Shown here: one piece after another, positions 35,331-43,716 of the stretch | How the letters are laid out: each line of letters starts with the position of its first letter | Numbering within the stretch: the stretch's first letter is position 1 | Assembly (NCBI RefSeq): GCF_016744255.1 | Contig: NZ_JADGES010000012.1 | Location: 1-47,816 of the forward strand | Direction of reading: 5' to 3' | Source of the DNA: Maribacter sp. | GTDB lineage: Bacteria > Bacteroidota > Bacteroidia > Flavobacteriales > Flavobacteriaceae | DNA: 47,816 nucleotides | Made by a program: the position numbers and the translations under genes | The notes under the pieces: generated by a model | What the model was told of the DNA's origin: nothing | Database searches by the model: none | The model's input: the letters and a program-made list of their open reading frames with translations, nothing else

Positions 35331-37247
35331 TTACTTTTTTATTAAAACAACTTGTGCTTTATCATTTTTAGAAACTTTTTTTCTGAAATTTCTATATTCG
35401 CCATATTTTTCTTTAGGATACGCGCCGGATTTTAACAAAAATAGACGCTCATACTTTAAAGTCCCATCTTCCTGTTCTAATACAGAAGCTTTGTATTCAC
35501 CAAACTCTGACACAATCTCTATAGGCTCTGGTAAGGCTTCTATACCGTAATCTTCTGGAATAGATATAATATAGCTATCCACATCTAAATAACCTCTCTG
35601 AACTTGAAAAGGCAATTTTCTGGAACGATAGCGCTTAGGCACATAACTGTTCTTATTTAAAGCATTGGGACTAAACAACATTCGCTCCCCAGAGGGCCTT
35701 GCGTAGCTTTTTGCATTGATGTTTATGTCCTCTATAAATTTTACTTCTCTTTTATTATTATCAAAGGCATAATCTTCTAAGACCAAATTATTTATATTGG
35801 GCCATGTATCTTGGTAATACTCTAGAATTTTATCTCTGTCTAAATCCTCCATATAGAATCTATTGTCATACTGCACCCCTCTAGTTTCTATTAAAACTGA
35901 AGCTTTAATTGCGCCGTCTAGCAGCAAATTTATTTTAGCTTCTATTTTCTGAAGATTTTGCTTTTCTAAATAAGCAGATGTTTTAATAATTCTCCCTCCA
36001 TCTTTATCTACAACAAAAACATTTCGGTTATCAGTAAAATCTCCAACAAATCCAAAAGGTATTTTTTGACTTGTACACTCTAACCATATATCCTCTTTAT
36101 TCTCTCTAGGGATATTCAAAATCACATGATTTGTTTGACCTAAAAAAGAAGGAAAATCTTCATCTACATCTATTTGTTTATCTCTCGAAGCATAAACACG
36201 TGAGTAATTTGATTTAACTCCTACAACATCTAACAAAGCTTTTGTATAATTTGTAAGCCCTTTACAATCTCCATACTTTACTCTATCTACCTCTGCTGCA
36301 GAAATTGGCTGTATACCTCCAATACCTTCTTGAACACTTATATACCTAGTATTTTCTTGCACATAATTATACACTATTCTTGCCTTCTCAGAATCTGTAA
36401 TTGCATCCTTAACCATTCTTCTAATAGTTGTTTTCGTACTCTCAGGTAAATTCAATCTTTCTTTTATAAGATTACGATACATCCATTTTCCCATTTCATT
36501 CCAATTGGATAATGTAGCATTATACCCCTCGTAATGAAATTTTGTCATTGCAACCTGTAACCTAGGGAATATATATCTAAAATCAGGACTGTGATTTTCA
36601 AATTTTATTGCTTTTATATTATTCAAAGAATAAGTCTTTGAATTAGACTTTTCGTCCAATTCAACACGATACTCTTCTTCATTTTTTTTTGCTATTCTTG
36701 GCTTTAAATCTTCATTAGGGAAATTAACGGTGTAAATGCTCTTTTCTACACTTACTAAATAACCATCTAAAAAATACCAACTAGGTATAGTTACTGTGTT
36801 TTTGGTCTGTATTTCTTTTTCAAAAACTACCGTATAGGGGTAACCAATAGGAGTATAATCTATATATTTAACTCTATAATCGGAATATAATGTGCCTCCA
36901 GAGACGGCACTAACATCTACAAAATCTTTTTCCTTGATTTTTTTTATTTCATTCCCTAAGGCATCATAAATAACCGCTTTAATAAACTTAACTTTTGTAG
37001 AATTACTATAACCTGCATACGCATTTACATGCTTACCTCCTTTTTTGTTAAAAACAGTAACCACTCTTTTAGACTTTATAATCATATTATCCTGTGCAAG
37101 GATATCTACAACCATTTCGTCTAAACGAACTACGGCATTTGCATTGTCTTTTAATTCTTTATTTATTAAAAGGGAAGAGTATTGAAAATCTTGAGAAAAA
37201 GAAAATGTGCTGCATAAAAACAACACTAAGTAGCAAGAAAAGCGCAT
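35331..37247 (-). CDS. Exported DUF3857/transglutaminase-like protein, triad intact
   Basis: A 638-residue protein with a signal peptide (about 1-19, VLFLCSTFSFSQ), a DUF3857 domain (about 35-240) and a transglutaminase-like core. The nucleophile is Cys328 in KYGDCKGLTNY, the base His374 in TNHVIL and the acid Glu390 in WLECTSQ, a complete Cys-His-acid set. Likely periplasmic or outer membrane-associated; the substrate is unknown. It is followed 30 bp later by the paralogue lacking the Cys and His, then by the MazG-type gene and aroA. Confidence 0.9.
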   Translation of the reverse strand: MRFSCYLVLFLCSTFSFSQDFQYSSLLINKELKDNANAVVRLDEMVVDILAQDNMIIKSKRVVTVFNKKGGKHVNAYAGYSNSTKVKFIKAVIYDALGNEIKKIKEKDFVDVSAVSGGTLYSDYRVKYIDYTPIGYPYTVVFEKEIQTKNTVTIPSWYFLDGYLVSVEKSIYTVNFPNEDLKPRIAKKNEEEYRVELDEKSNSKTYSLNNIKAIKFENHSPDFRYIFPRLQVAMTKFHYEGYNATLSNWNEMGKWMYRNLIKERLNLPESTKTTIRRMVKDAITDSEKARIVYNYVQENTRYISVQEGIGGIQPISAAEVDRVKYGDCKGLTNYTKALLDVVGVKSNYSRVYASRDKQIDVDEDFPSFLGQTNHVILNIPRENKEDIWLECTSQKIPFGFVGDFTDNRNVFVVDKDGGRIIKTSAYLEKQNLQKIEAKINLLLDGAIKASVLIETRGVQYDNRFYMEDLDRDKILEYYQDTWPNINNLVLEDYAFDNNKREVKFIEDININAKSYARPSGERMLFSPNALNKNSYVPKRYRSRKLPFQVQRGYLDVDSYIISIPEDYGIEALPEPIEIVSEFGEYKASVLEQEDGTLKYERLFLLKSGAYPKEKYGEYRNFRKKVSKNDKAQVVLIKK

Positions 37248-37328
37248 TTGGTTGGTATAATTAGTTTGGCTCTCTAATTAACGAAAAAATACTAATTTTC
37301 TTACTTATTTATGCGAAAAAAATTAAAA

Positions 37329-37781
37329 TTATTCTTTATTTTTTGTATCTATAGCTATAGTTACAGGCCCATCATTAAGTAAGTCGACTTTCATATCAGC
37401 CCCAAAAATTCCTGTTTCTATTTTTTTCCCCAACTCTGTTTCCAATTTACGTACAAATTCTTCGTACAAAGGAATAGCTACTTCTGGCCTAGAAGCTTTT
37501 ATATACGATGGCCTATTTCCTTTTTTTGTACCTGCGTATAATGTAAACTGGCTTACTACAAGTGCATCGCCATTTATATCTATTAGCGATGTATTCATTA
37601 TACCATCTTCATCATTAAAAATTCGAAGATTTGCGATTTTTCTACAAAGCCAATCAATATCTTCTTGGGTATCTAAATCTTCTATTCCTAAAAGTACTAA
37701 CACCCCTTGTTGTATCGATGAAATTATTTTTTCATCGACAGTAACACTTGCTCTAGAAACCCTTTGTATTACTACTCTCAT
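37329..37781 (-). CDS. dtd: D-aminoacyl-tRNA deacylase
   Basis: Proofreading enzyme that releases D-amino acids (and glycine mischarged on tRNA-Ala) from tRNA. It has 150 residues, the normal length. It starts MRVVIQRVSRASVTV, has the catalytic SQFTLY motif and the cross-subunit GPVTIAI motif near the end. Its ATG overlaps the rsgA stop by 4 bp, so the two are coupled. Confidence 0.97.
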   Translation of the reverse strand: MRVVIQRVSRASVTVDEKIISSIQQGVLVLLGIEDLDTQEDIDWLCRKIANLRIFNDEDGIMNTSLIDINGDALVVSQFTLYAGTKKGNRPSYIKASRPEVAIPLYEEFVRKLETELGKKIETGIFGADMKVDLLNDGPVTIAIDTKNKE

Positions 37782-38731
37782 TTTTTTTCGGAATGAATAT
37801 CTACTCTATAATGCTCATCTTCTCCAGAAACCATTTGCACGTAACTTTTATACCTACTCCATGCAATTTTATCTGTTTCTAAAGCCTTTTTAACAGCACA
37901 ATGAGGTTCGTCTATATGCAAACAATTATTAAACTTACATTCCCCTTTTAGTTCGAAAATTTCTGGAAAATAGTTGCCAATTTCTTCTTTTTCCATGTCA
38001 ACAATACCAAAACCTTTTATTCCCGGAGTATCTATTATCCTAGAATTAAAACTTAGATCAAACATCTCTGCGAAAGTAGTAGTGTGTTGTCCTTGCAAAT
38101 GCTGTTTAGAAATTTCTTTGGTTTTTATACTTAAGCCTGGCTCTATACTATTTACTAAAGTAGATTTACCAACACCAGAATGCCCAGAGAACATAGAAGT
38201 TTTTCCTTCCATTAGTGCTTTAACTTTATCTACATTTTTTAGTGTTTTTGCCGAAACACCAATACAAGTGTACCCAATTTTTCTGTATAAAGCTGCTAAG
38301 TATTTTACCTCTAATAACTCCTCATCATTATAAGTATCAATTTTATTAAATAAGATTATTGCAGGAATATGATACGCATCTGCGGTAACTAAGAAACGGT
38401 CTATAAAAGCAGTATGTGTAGGCGGATTATTTAAAGTTACCATTAAAAAAACCTGATCCAAATTTGTAGCAATAATATGGGTTTGCTTCGATAAATTAAC
38501 CGATTTTCTTATGATATAATTCTTTCTCTCATCAATAGATGCGATTATACCTATTGTTTCATCTCCGATTTTCTCTACTTCAAAATGTACTACATCCCCA
38601 ACAGCAACTGGGTTTGTGCTTTTAATCCCCTTTATTCTAAATTTACCCTTTATTCTACAGTTATAAAAACTACCATCTTCCGCCTTTACGGTGTACCAGC
38701 TTCCAGTAGATTTATATACAGTTCCTATCAT
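37778..38731 (-). CDS. rsgA: Ribosome small subunit GTPase RsgA (YjeQ)
   Basis: Circularly permuted GTPase that checks maturation of the 30S subunit. It has 317 residues: an N-terminal OB fold, then G4 NKID at 129-132 before the P-loop GHSGVGKST at 183-191 and DTPG at 234-237, confirming the permuted order. The C-terminal zinc site is C265, C270, H272 and C278. It has its own -7 box at 38757 and overlaps dtd by 4 bp. Confidence 0.97.
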   Translation of the reverse strand: MIGTVYKSTGSWYTVKAEDGSFYNCRIKGKFRIKGIKSTNPVAVGDVVHFEVEKIGDETIGIIASIDERKNYIIRKSVNLSKQTHIIATNLDQVFLMVTLNNPPTHTAFIDRFLVTADAYHIPAIILFNKIDTYNDEELLEVKYLAALYRKIGYTCIGVSAKTLKNVDKVKALMEGKTSMFSGHSGVGKSTLVNSIEPGLSIKTKEISKQHLQGQHTTTFAEMFDLSFNSRIIDTPGIKGFGIVDMEKEEIGNYFPEIFELKGECKFNNCLHIDEPHCAVKKALETDKIAWSRYKSYVQMVSGEDEHYRVDIHSEKK

Positions 38732-38756
38732 TTACATAGATTATACTACAAAGAAA

Positions 38757-38764
38757 CAAATTTA
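38757..38764 (-). promoter_or_regulatory. rsgA-dtd promoter -7 element
   Basis: Minus-strand TAAATTTG matches TAnnTTTG, 26 bp upstream of the rsgA ATG. No -33 TTG is seen at the usual spacing. Confidence 0.5.
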
Positions 38765-38903
38765 GTTTAGAAAACGTCTAATAATTAAGTCTTTAAAGGT
38801 TCTATAGACAGCATTTCTTTTTTTGAACAAAAAACATATACAAATGCAACCTTTAAATAATCGAATTGTCTATTATTTATATAAATCATAAAAAATAACT
38901 GTC

Positions 38904-39344
38904 ATGCGAAAAATTATTTTTATTGCAAGCTTACTCTTGTCCACACATACAATTTGTACTGCACAAGAATTTAAAGTAATTACAAGTGTAGAATCTATTG
39001 TTCCCAGTGGCATGGGGCGATCTAGAATTATAGATACGAAAGAAGAAAAAGATTATGAAGCATATACCTCCACCCAAACCGAAGAAAATAATACTAGAAA
39101 TAAAGCAAAAAGAGGAGACATTAGAGTAAAAAACTTTGAAGAAACCAAACTTTTAAATTTCTATAACATCGCTGGCATACGTTTTCAAAACATTGCAGCC
39201 AATGATGCAGTGATATCTTCTAAACTAAACAAAATGTCTAAGGAAGGTTGGGAGTTAATACATGTGATTAGCGCCGTAGAAAGTGACGCTGGTGATAAAG
39301 ATGGGCAAGGCATCTTTATAACTCGCTATTTTTTTAAAAAATAA
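38904..39344 (+). CDS. Small secreted DUF4177-like protein
   Basis: A 146-residue protein with a signal peptide (about 1-20, MRKIIFIASLLLSTHTICTA). The middle is polar and Glu/Thr/Asn-rich. The C-terminal third (IAANDAVISSKLNKMSKEGWELIHVISA, then GIFITRYFFKK) has the pattern of DUF4177 proteins, in which a helix with a GWEL motif sits between two strands. Its role is unknown. It is divergent from rsgA and convergent with the aromatic operon. Confidence 0.72.
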   Translation: MRKIIFIASLLLSTHTICTAQEFKVITSVESIVPSGMGRSRIIDTKEEKDYEAYTSTQTEENNTRNKAKRGDIRVKNFEETKLLNFYNIAGIRFQNIAANDAVISSKLNKMSKEGWELIHVISAVESDAGDKDGQGIFITRYFFKK

Positions 39345-39363
39345 ACTATTTTCTATAAAACAA

Positions 39364-39386
39364 TAAGCCGGCTTAAAGCCGGCTTA
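39364..39386. terminator. GC-rich palindrome at convergent gene ends
   Basis: TAAGCCGGCTT and AAGCCGGCTTA, separated by a single A, form both an inverted and a direct repeat. It lies 20 bp after the + strand stop and 10 bp from the minus-strand stop. On the minus strand it leads into a T-rich stretch (TTGTTTT), on the plus strand into A. Probably a terminator for the aromatic operon. Confidence 0.5.
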
Positions 39387-39395
39387 AAAAAATTT

Positions 39396-40478
39396 CTAAT
39401 TATTTAGAATTTTCTCTTGATGATTAATCGACTCTTGGTGTATTGCTTTAAACATTTTTAAAACAAACTCCTCACTAAGTCCTTTAGACTCTCCTTCTAA
39501 AATCATAGCTCCAAGAATCTGATTCCAACGATTGCTTTGTAATACTGCAACGTTTTTCTCTTTCTTTAGCTTACCAATACCATCAGATATTTTCATACGT
39601 TTTCCTAAAGCTTCTATTAACTGACCATCGATAACATCTATCTGTGCTCGTAAATTAGATAGTTCCTTAGTATAACCCGCTTCAGGATCATCTTCTTTTC
39701 TGATTTTTAAATCCTTCATGATTTGCACCAATTTTGGAGGCGTTACCTGTTGTGCCGCATCACTCCATGCGTTTTCTGGATCGAAATGGGTTTCTATCAT
39801 TAGACCATCAAAATTAAGATCTAATGCTGTTTGACAAACGTCAAAAATCATGTCTCTATTTCCTGTAATATGAGACGGATCATTAATTAATGGTAAATCT
39901 GGAAACCTAGTTTGGAATTCAATAGCCAATTGCCATTCCGGAGTGTTTCTATATTTTGTTTTTTCATACGTAGAAAAACCTCTATGAATTGCTCCCAATT
40001 TTTTAATACCTGCTGTATGTAAACGCTCAATACCACCTAACCATAAGGCTAAATCTGGATTTACAGGGTTTTTTACCAATACTATTTTATCTGTACCTGC
40101 TAAAGCATCTGCAATTTCTTGCATAATAAATGGGCTCACGGTAGATCGTGCTCCTATCCACAATAAATCCACATCATGTTCTAATGCTAGTTTTACATGG
40201 GCAGCATTGGCAACTTCTGTACAGGTCTTCATTCCTGTTTCTTCTTTTACTTTCTGTAGCCACTTTAAACCTAAGGCTCCAACACCTTCAAACATTCCAG
40301 GGCGGGTTCTTGGCTTCCATATTCCTGCTCTAAAATAGCTTACATCTGTATCTTTTAATTCATGAGCAATTTTTAACACTTGCTCTTCTGTTTCAGCACT
40401 ACATGGCCCTGCTATTACTAGTGGGTGATTTAGCTGCATATCATCCAACCATGTTCTCATTTCTTTTGAATTTTCCAT
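39396..40478 (-). CDS. Bifunctional DAHP synthase / chorismate mutase
   Basis: A fusion of the first shikimate-pathway enzyme (PEP plus erythrose-4-phosphate to DAHP) with an AroQ-type chorismate mutase. It has 360 residues. DAHP synthase covers about 1-260: VIAGPCSAETEEQVL, YFRAGIWKPRTRPGMFEG and DPSHITGNRDM are typical of the KDO8P synthase-like type I-beta family. Chorismate mutase covers about 268-360 (LSNLRAQIDVIDGQLIEALGKRMKIS). The fused mutase domain commonly gives feedback control by prephenate. It is last in the operon, 3 bp after tyrA. This arrangement channels carbon both into and out of the common pathway. Confidence 0.95.
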   Translation of the reverse strand: MENSKEMRTWLDDMQLNHPLVIAGPCSAETEEQVLKIAHELKDTDVSYFRAGIWKPRTRPGMFEGVGALGLKWLQKVKEETGMKTCTEVANAAHVKLALEHDVDLLWIGARSTVSPFIMQEIADALAGTDKIVLVKNPVNPDLALWLGGIERLHTAGIKKLGAIHRGFSTYEKTKYRNTPEWQLAIEFQTRFPDLPLINDPSHITGNRDMIFDVCQTALDLNFDGLMIETHFDPENAWSDAAQQVTPPKLVQIMKDLKIRKEDDPEAGYTKELSNLRAQIDVIDGQLIEALGKRMKISDGIGKLKKEKNVAVLQSNRWNQILGAMILEGESKGLSEEFVLKMFKAIHQESINHQEKILNN

Positions 40479-40481
40479 TTT

Positions 40482-41345
40482 CTACTTATTCTTATTTAGT
40501 GGTATTCCGTTTAATATTTCTTTAATTTTATTGGTATTATTCATTTCATTATAAATGCCTTCATAATCATCAGCAAGAAGCATTTTTTTAAATTCTGTTA
40601 GGTTATTAATATAACCATCTAAAGTCTCCACCACATTTTCTTTATTTTGTTTAAAAATGGGTGTCCACATGGCTGGCGAGCTTTTTGCTAAACGCACGGT
40701 ACTTTCAAACCCACTCCCCGCCATGTCAAAAATATCACGTTCATTCTTTTCTTTCTCAATAACGGTCTTTCCTAACATAAAGGAACTTATGTGTGACAAA
40801 TGTGATACGTAAGCTATATGTTTATCATGTGCTTCTGGGTTCATATAGCGAATACGCATACCCAAAATTTTGAAAAGTTCTAATGCTCTTTCTTGTAATT
40901 TAAAGGCTGTTTTTTCTACCTCACAAATTATATTCGTTTTACCTTCATACAACCCATTAATTGCTGCCGATGGCCCTGAGAATTCGGTTCCCGAAATAGG
41001 GTGACATGCCAAAAAATTTCTTCTTTTAGGATGATTTCCTAGCTCTTTACATATTTTCACTTTCGTAGAACCAGCATCAAAAACCACACAATCGTCATTA
41101 ATAACATCTAGTATTTTAGGCAACTCGGTTATCATAGCATCTACAGGGATACTCACAACAACAACATCTGCAATAGACAATTGTGTGTAATCTGCTTTCT
41201 CATCTATAATTCCCAAAGATAGAGCCTCCTCTATATGCACCTCACTAGCATCTATACCATAAATCGTTGTGTTAGGAATAAGACGTTTTACATCTTTTAC
41301 TATAGACCCCCCGATTAAACCAATACCTATTACAAATACATTCAT
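40482..41345 (-). CDS. tyrA: Prephenate dehydrogenase TyrA
   Basis: Oxidative decarboxylation of prephenate to 4-hydroxyphenylpyruvate, the tyrosine branch. It has 287 residues. The Rossmann loop is GIGLIGGSIVKD (7-18). Further motifs are CHPISGTEFSGP and SHLSHISSFMLGK, the conserved His-containing catalytic segments. There is no fused mutase or ACT domain; the mutase is on the next gene. It lies 5 bp after the aminotransferase. Confidence 0.95.
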   Translation of the reverse strand: MNVFVIGIGLIGGSIVKDVKRLIPNTTIYGIDASEVHIEEALSLGIIDEKADYTQLSIADVVVVSIPVDAMITELPKILDVINDDCVVFDAGSTKVKICKELGNHPKRRNFLACHPISGTEFSGPSAAINGLYEGKTNIICEVEKTAFKLQERALELFKILGMRIRYMNPEAHDKHIAYVSHLSHISSFMLGKTVIEKEKNERDIFDMAGSGFESTVRLAKSSPAMWTPIFKQNKENVVETLDGYINNLTEFKKMLLADDYEGIYNEMNNTNKIKEILNGIPLNKNK

Positions 41346-41350
41346 TTTTT

Positions 41351-42496
41351 TTAAAATCTAGCTATTGCTTCTTTAATTTTATCTTCTTTTACACAAAGTG
41401 AAAAACGTATATATCCTTCTCCATTACTTCCAAATACGGTTCCCGGAGCTATAAATATATTTTTATCATACAACACTTCATCGACAAACTCTTCGGATGA
41501 TTTATCGTCATTGGGTAGCTTTGCCCAAACGAACATACCGACTGCATTTTTATCATATACACAATTTAATTTATCGGCCAATTGAAACATTAAATTTCTT
41601 CTAGAAGTATACACTTCATCTAACGAATTAAACCAATCATCTCCACTATTTAATGCTGCAATTGCTCCTTTTTGGATGCCATAAAACATACCAGAATCCA
41701 TATTACTTTTCACCTTTAAAATGGCATTTATATGCGTATCGCTACCTAAAACCATTCCTACACGCCAACCAGCCATATTAAAGGTCTTGCTTAAAGAATT
41801 AAGTTCTAAAACTACATCCTTAGCATTATTTAAAGATAAAATACTCGTTGGGTTTTTACTTAATACAAAACTATATGGGTTATCATTAACCAATAATATA
41901 TCGTTGGCTTTTGCAAAAGCTATAAGTTCTTGCAATTTTTCCTTAGTTGCTGTTGCCCCAGTTGGCATATGCGGATAACTTACCCACATTATTTTAACTT
42001 TAGATAAATCTTGTTTCGCCAAATCTTCTAAATCTGGAAACCAATCATTTTCGGCTGTTAGATTATATTCTTTTGCTACTGCCCCTACTAATTTAGTTAC
42101 CGAAGTATAGGTTGGGTATCCTGGGTTTGGAATCAATGCTTCATCACCAGGATTTAAAAAAGCCATACTAATATGCATTATACCTTCTTTAGACCCCATC
42201 AATGGTAATACTTCATTTGTAGGATTTAGAGAAACGCAAAACTTGTTTTTATAAAACTCCGTTATAGCTTCTCGTAATTCTGGCAACCCCTGATAACTTT
42301 GGTACTGATGCGCGCCTGGATCACTTAAAGATTTTGTAACCGCTTGTATAACTTCTTTAGAAGGTGCCAAATCTGGGCTACCTATACCCATATTAATAAT
42401 AGGCCTACCATCTGAAATTAACCCTCGTACTTCTCGTAATTTCTTAGAGAAATAGTATTCCTCTACTGTTTTTAATCTATCTGCAGTGGTAATCAT
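41351..42496 (-). CDS. Class I/II PLP-dependent aminotransferase, probably aromatic
   Basis: A 381-residue fold-type I aminotransferase. The PLP lysine is in LNSLSKTFNMAGWRVG. Other motifs are INMGIGSPDL at the N-terminus, NPGYPTYTSV, MWVSYPHMPTG (position of the usual PNNPTG motif, here modified) and IRFSLC near the end with the carboxylate-binding Arg. Its place between pheA and tyrA suggests that it converts phenylpyruvate and 4-hydroxyphenylpyruvate to Phe and Tyr; this is context inference. Its start overlaps the pheA stop by 4 bp. Confidence 0.92.
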   Translation of the reverse strand: MITTADRLKTVEEYYFSKKLREVRGLISDGRPIINMGIGSPDLAPSKEVIQAVTKSLSDPGAHQYQSYQGLPELREAITEFYKNKFCVSLNPTNEVLPLMGSKEGIMHISMAFLNPGDEALIPNPGYPTYTSVTKLVGAVAKEYNLTAENDWFPDLEDLAKQDLSKVKIMWVSYPHMPTGATATKEKLQELIAFAKANDILLVNDNPYSFVLSKNPTSILSLNNAKDVVLELNSLSKTFNMAGWRVGMVLGSDTHINAILKVKSNMDSGMFYGIQKGAIAALNSGDDWFNSLDEVYTSRRNLMFQLADKLNCVYDKNAVGMFVWAKLPNDDKSSEEFVDEVLYDKNIFIAPGTVFGSNGEGYIRFSLCVKEDKIKEAIARF

Positions 42497-43320
42497 ACTC
42501 TTGCATTTTTATATTCTCCTAATACTTTAAAATCTTCAGACATAATTTCTAAAAGTGCTTTTGACTTTACAAAATCATCATACGCATTAAAGGTTACATC
42601 TACAAAAAAAGCATATTTCCAAGGAGTTTCTATAATGGGTAAAGACTGTATTTTAGTTAAGCTTAAATTACAATCACTCATTACATTTAATACTGCCGCT
42701 AGACTTCCTCTTTTATGATCCGTTACAAAACGAATCGATGCTTTATCGATTTCTTCTTTAGGTAATTCTTTATTTGTTGTTTTTACAATTATAAATCTGG
42801 TAGAATTATTTTTTATTGTCTGTATTTCTGGTGTAATAATTTCCAAATTATATAATTCTGCTGCTACCTTTGGTGCTATGGCTGCGACATTCTTTAAAGA
42901 ATGTTCTTGAATTTGCTTTGCTGTTTCTGCAGTATCTACATCTTCTACTAATTTAATATGAGGGTACGCTTTAAAATAATCTTTACACTGTAATAAAGCC
43001 ATTGGATGAGAACGCACCTCATCTATTTGATCTATAGTTTGCCCTTTATTCACCATAAGATTGTGGTGTATATTTAAATAATACTCCCCTATTATATGCA
43101 AATTATTATGGTAAACTAAAGCGTAATTCGGAATTATAGAGCCTGCAATAGAATTCTCTATTGCCATAATTCCTTTATCTGCCTTTCCTGTAAGTAATTG
43201 ATCTACTAAAAAATCAAAAGACATACATTCTAATAAGTTAACGGAATCTCCAAAATAGTCTTTTGCTACTTGGTGATGGTTAGATCCTTTTATTCCTTGT
43301 ATTGCTATATTTAATTTCAT
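42493..43320 (-). CDS. pheA: Prephenate dehydratase PheA (with ACT domain)
   Basis: Converts prephenate to phenylpyruvate, the phenylalanine branch. From the ATG at 43320 it has 275 residues; a TTG three codons upstream (43329) is less likely. The dehydratase domain has IAIQGIKGSNHHQVAKDYF, MAIENSIAGSI, the HHNLM and AAIAPKVAAELYNLEI blocks, and the catalytic TRF triplet (NNSTRFIIV). A C-terminal ACT domain (about 198-275, RGSLAAVLNVMSDCNLSLTKIQSLPI) is the usual phenylalanine sensor. First structural gene of the operon, 49 nt after the attenuator T tract. Confidence 0.95.
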   Translation of the reverse strand: MKLNIAIQGIKGSNHHQVAKDYFGDSVNLLECMSFDFLVDQLLTGKADKGIMAIENSIAGSIIPNYALVYHNNLHIIGEYYLNIHHNLMVNKGQTIDQIDEVRSHPMALLQCKDYFKAYPHIKLVEDVDTAETAKQIQEHSLKNVAAIAPKVAAELYNLEIITPEIQTIKNNSTRFIIVKTTNKELPKEEIDKASIRFVTDHKRGSLAAVLNVMSDCNLSLTKIQSLPIIETPWKYAFFVDVTFNAYDDFVKSKALLEIMSEDFKVLGEYKNARV

Positions 43321-43369
43321 TTGCCCCAAATTACTACTCTCTTAAGTAGCTTATTATTCACTTTTTTTC

Positions 43370-43400
43370 AAAAAAAAAGTTCCGATTTTATCGGAACTTT
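43370..43400 (-). terminator. Attenuator terminator in front of pheA
   Basis: On the minus strand AAAGTTCCGAT (43400-43390), loop AAA, then ATCGGAACTTT (43386-43376), a perfect 11-bp stem, followed by an unbroken run of nine T (43378-43370). It lies between the leader peptide stop (43426) and pheA, in the same direction. It is therefore placed to stop transcription before the structural genes. The left arm can pair instead with 43439-43433. Confidence 0.85.
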
Positions 43401-43425
43401 ACTCTATCTATATTTTAATAAATAT

Positions 43426-43497
43426 CTAGAACAGCTCCGCACTTCTCTTAAAAAAGAAGTAAAAGGTAAAACCATTCCAGAAATATTGCTTTGTCAT
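43426..43497 (-). CDS. Aromatic-rich leader peptide of the pheA operon
   Basis: A 23-codon open frame, ATG at 43497 to TAG at 43426, upstream of pheA on the same strand. It reads MTKQYFWNGF then TFYFFFKRSAELF: seven Phe, two Tyr, one Trp, so 10 of 23 residues are aromatic, with a Tyr-Phe-Phe-Phe run at 13-16. This is the composition of classical attenuator leader peptides such as enterobacterial PheL. Its last codons (GCG GAG CTG) overlap the antiterminator strand. Translation to the stop would therefore mask that strand and favour termination, while stalling at the Phe run would leave it free. Confidence 0.8.
   Translation of the reverse strand: MTKQYFWNGFTFYFFFKRSAELF
43433..43480 (-). promoter_or_regulatory. 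Pause hairpin and antiterminator strand of the attenuator
   Basis: On the minus strand ACTTCT (43460-43455) and AGAAGT (43446-43441) form a stem over the Phe/Lys codons, equivalent to the 1:2 pause hairpin. Just downstream, CGGAGCT (43439-43433) can pair with AGTTCCG (43398-43392), the left arm of the terminator, over 7 bp with one G-T wobble. The two pairings of that arm are mutually exclusive, as required for an attenuator. Confidence 0.65.
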
Positions 43498-43517
43498 TTT
43501 TTATTGTAATACGATGG

Positions 43518-43525
43518 CTAAAGTA
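43518..43525 (-). promoter_or_regulatory. Possible -7 element of the phe operon
   Basis: Minus-strand TACTTTAG has one mismatch to TAnnTTTG, about 21 bp upstream of the leader ATG. It would start transcription near 43513. No proper -33 is seen. Tentative. Confidence 0.35.
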
Positions 43526-43716
43526 ATAATTAAATTCAATAATTAAAGCTTTACATCGAATTTTTACTTATTTGTAAATATTTAAGTGAATAAGCTACAA
43601 TATTTAAGCACTTAACTACTATTATTGCGAATAACCTAAAAATGAAAAATACCCCCAAAGAATAGGTTCTTTATATTAAAAATATAATTTTACTTTATTT
43701 TTTATCGAATACGTTA
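43526..43716. other. AT-rich region upstream of the phe leader
   Basis: Rest of the 396-bp gap between the serine hydrolase stop and pheA. It contains an inverted repeat TTAAGTG/CACTTAA (arms near 43583 and 43610) and no ORF or RNA gene that I can support. It may hold the phe promoter or activator sites, and the 3' end of the serine hydrolase transcript. Confidence 0.4.

Noticed and set aside
43321-43329. TTG start giving pheA three extra residues
   Set aside because: ATG at 43320 starts the usual PheA N-terminus (MKLNIAIQG).
43321-43509. Plus-strand ORF of 62 codons across the phe leader region
   Set aside because: It is antisense to the leader and the attenuator, with no coding character.
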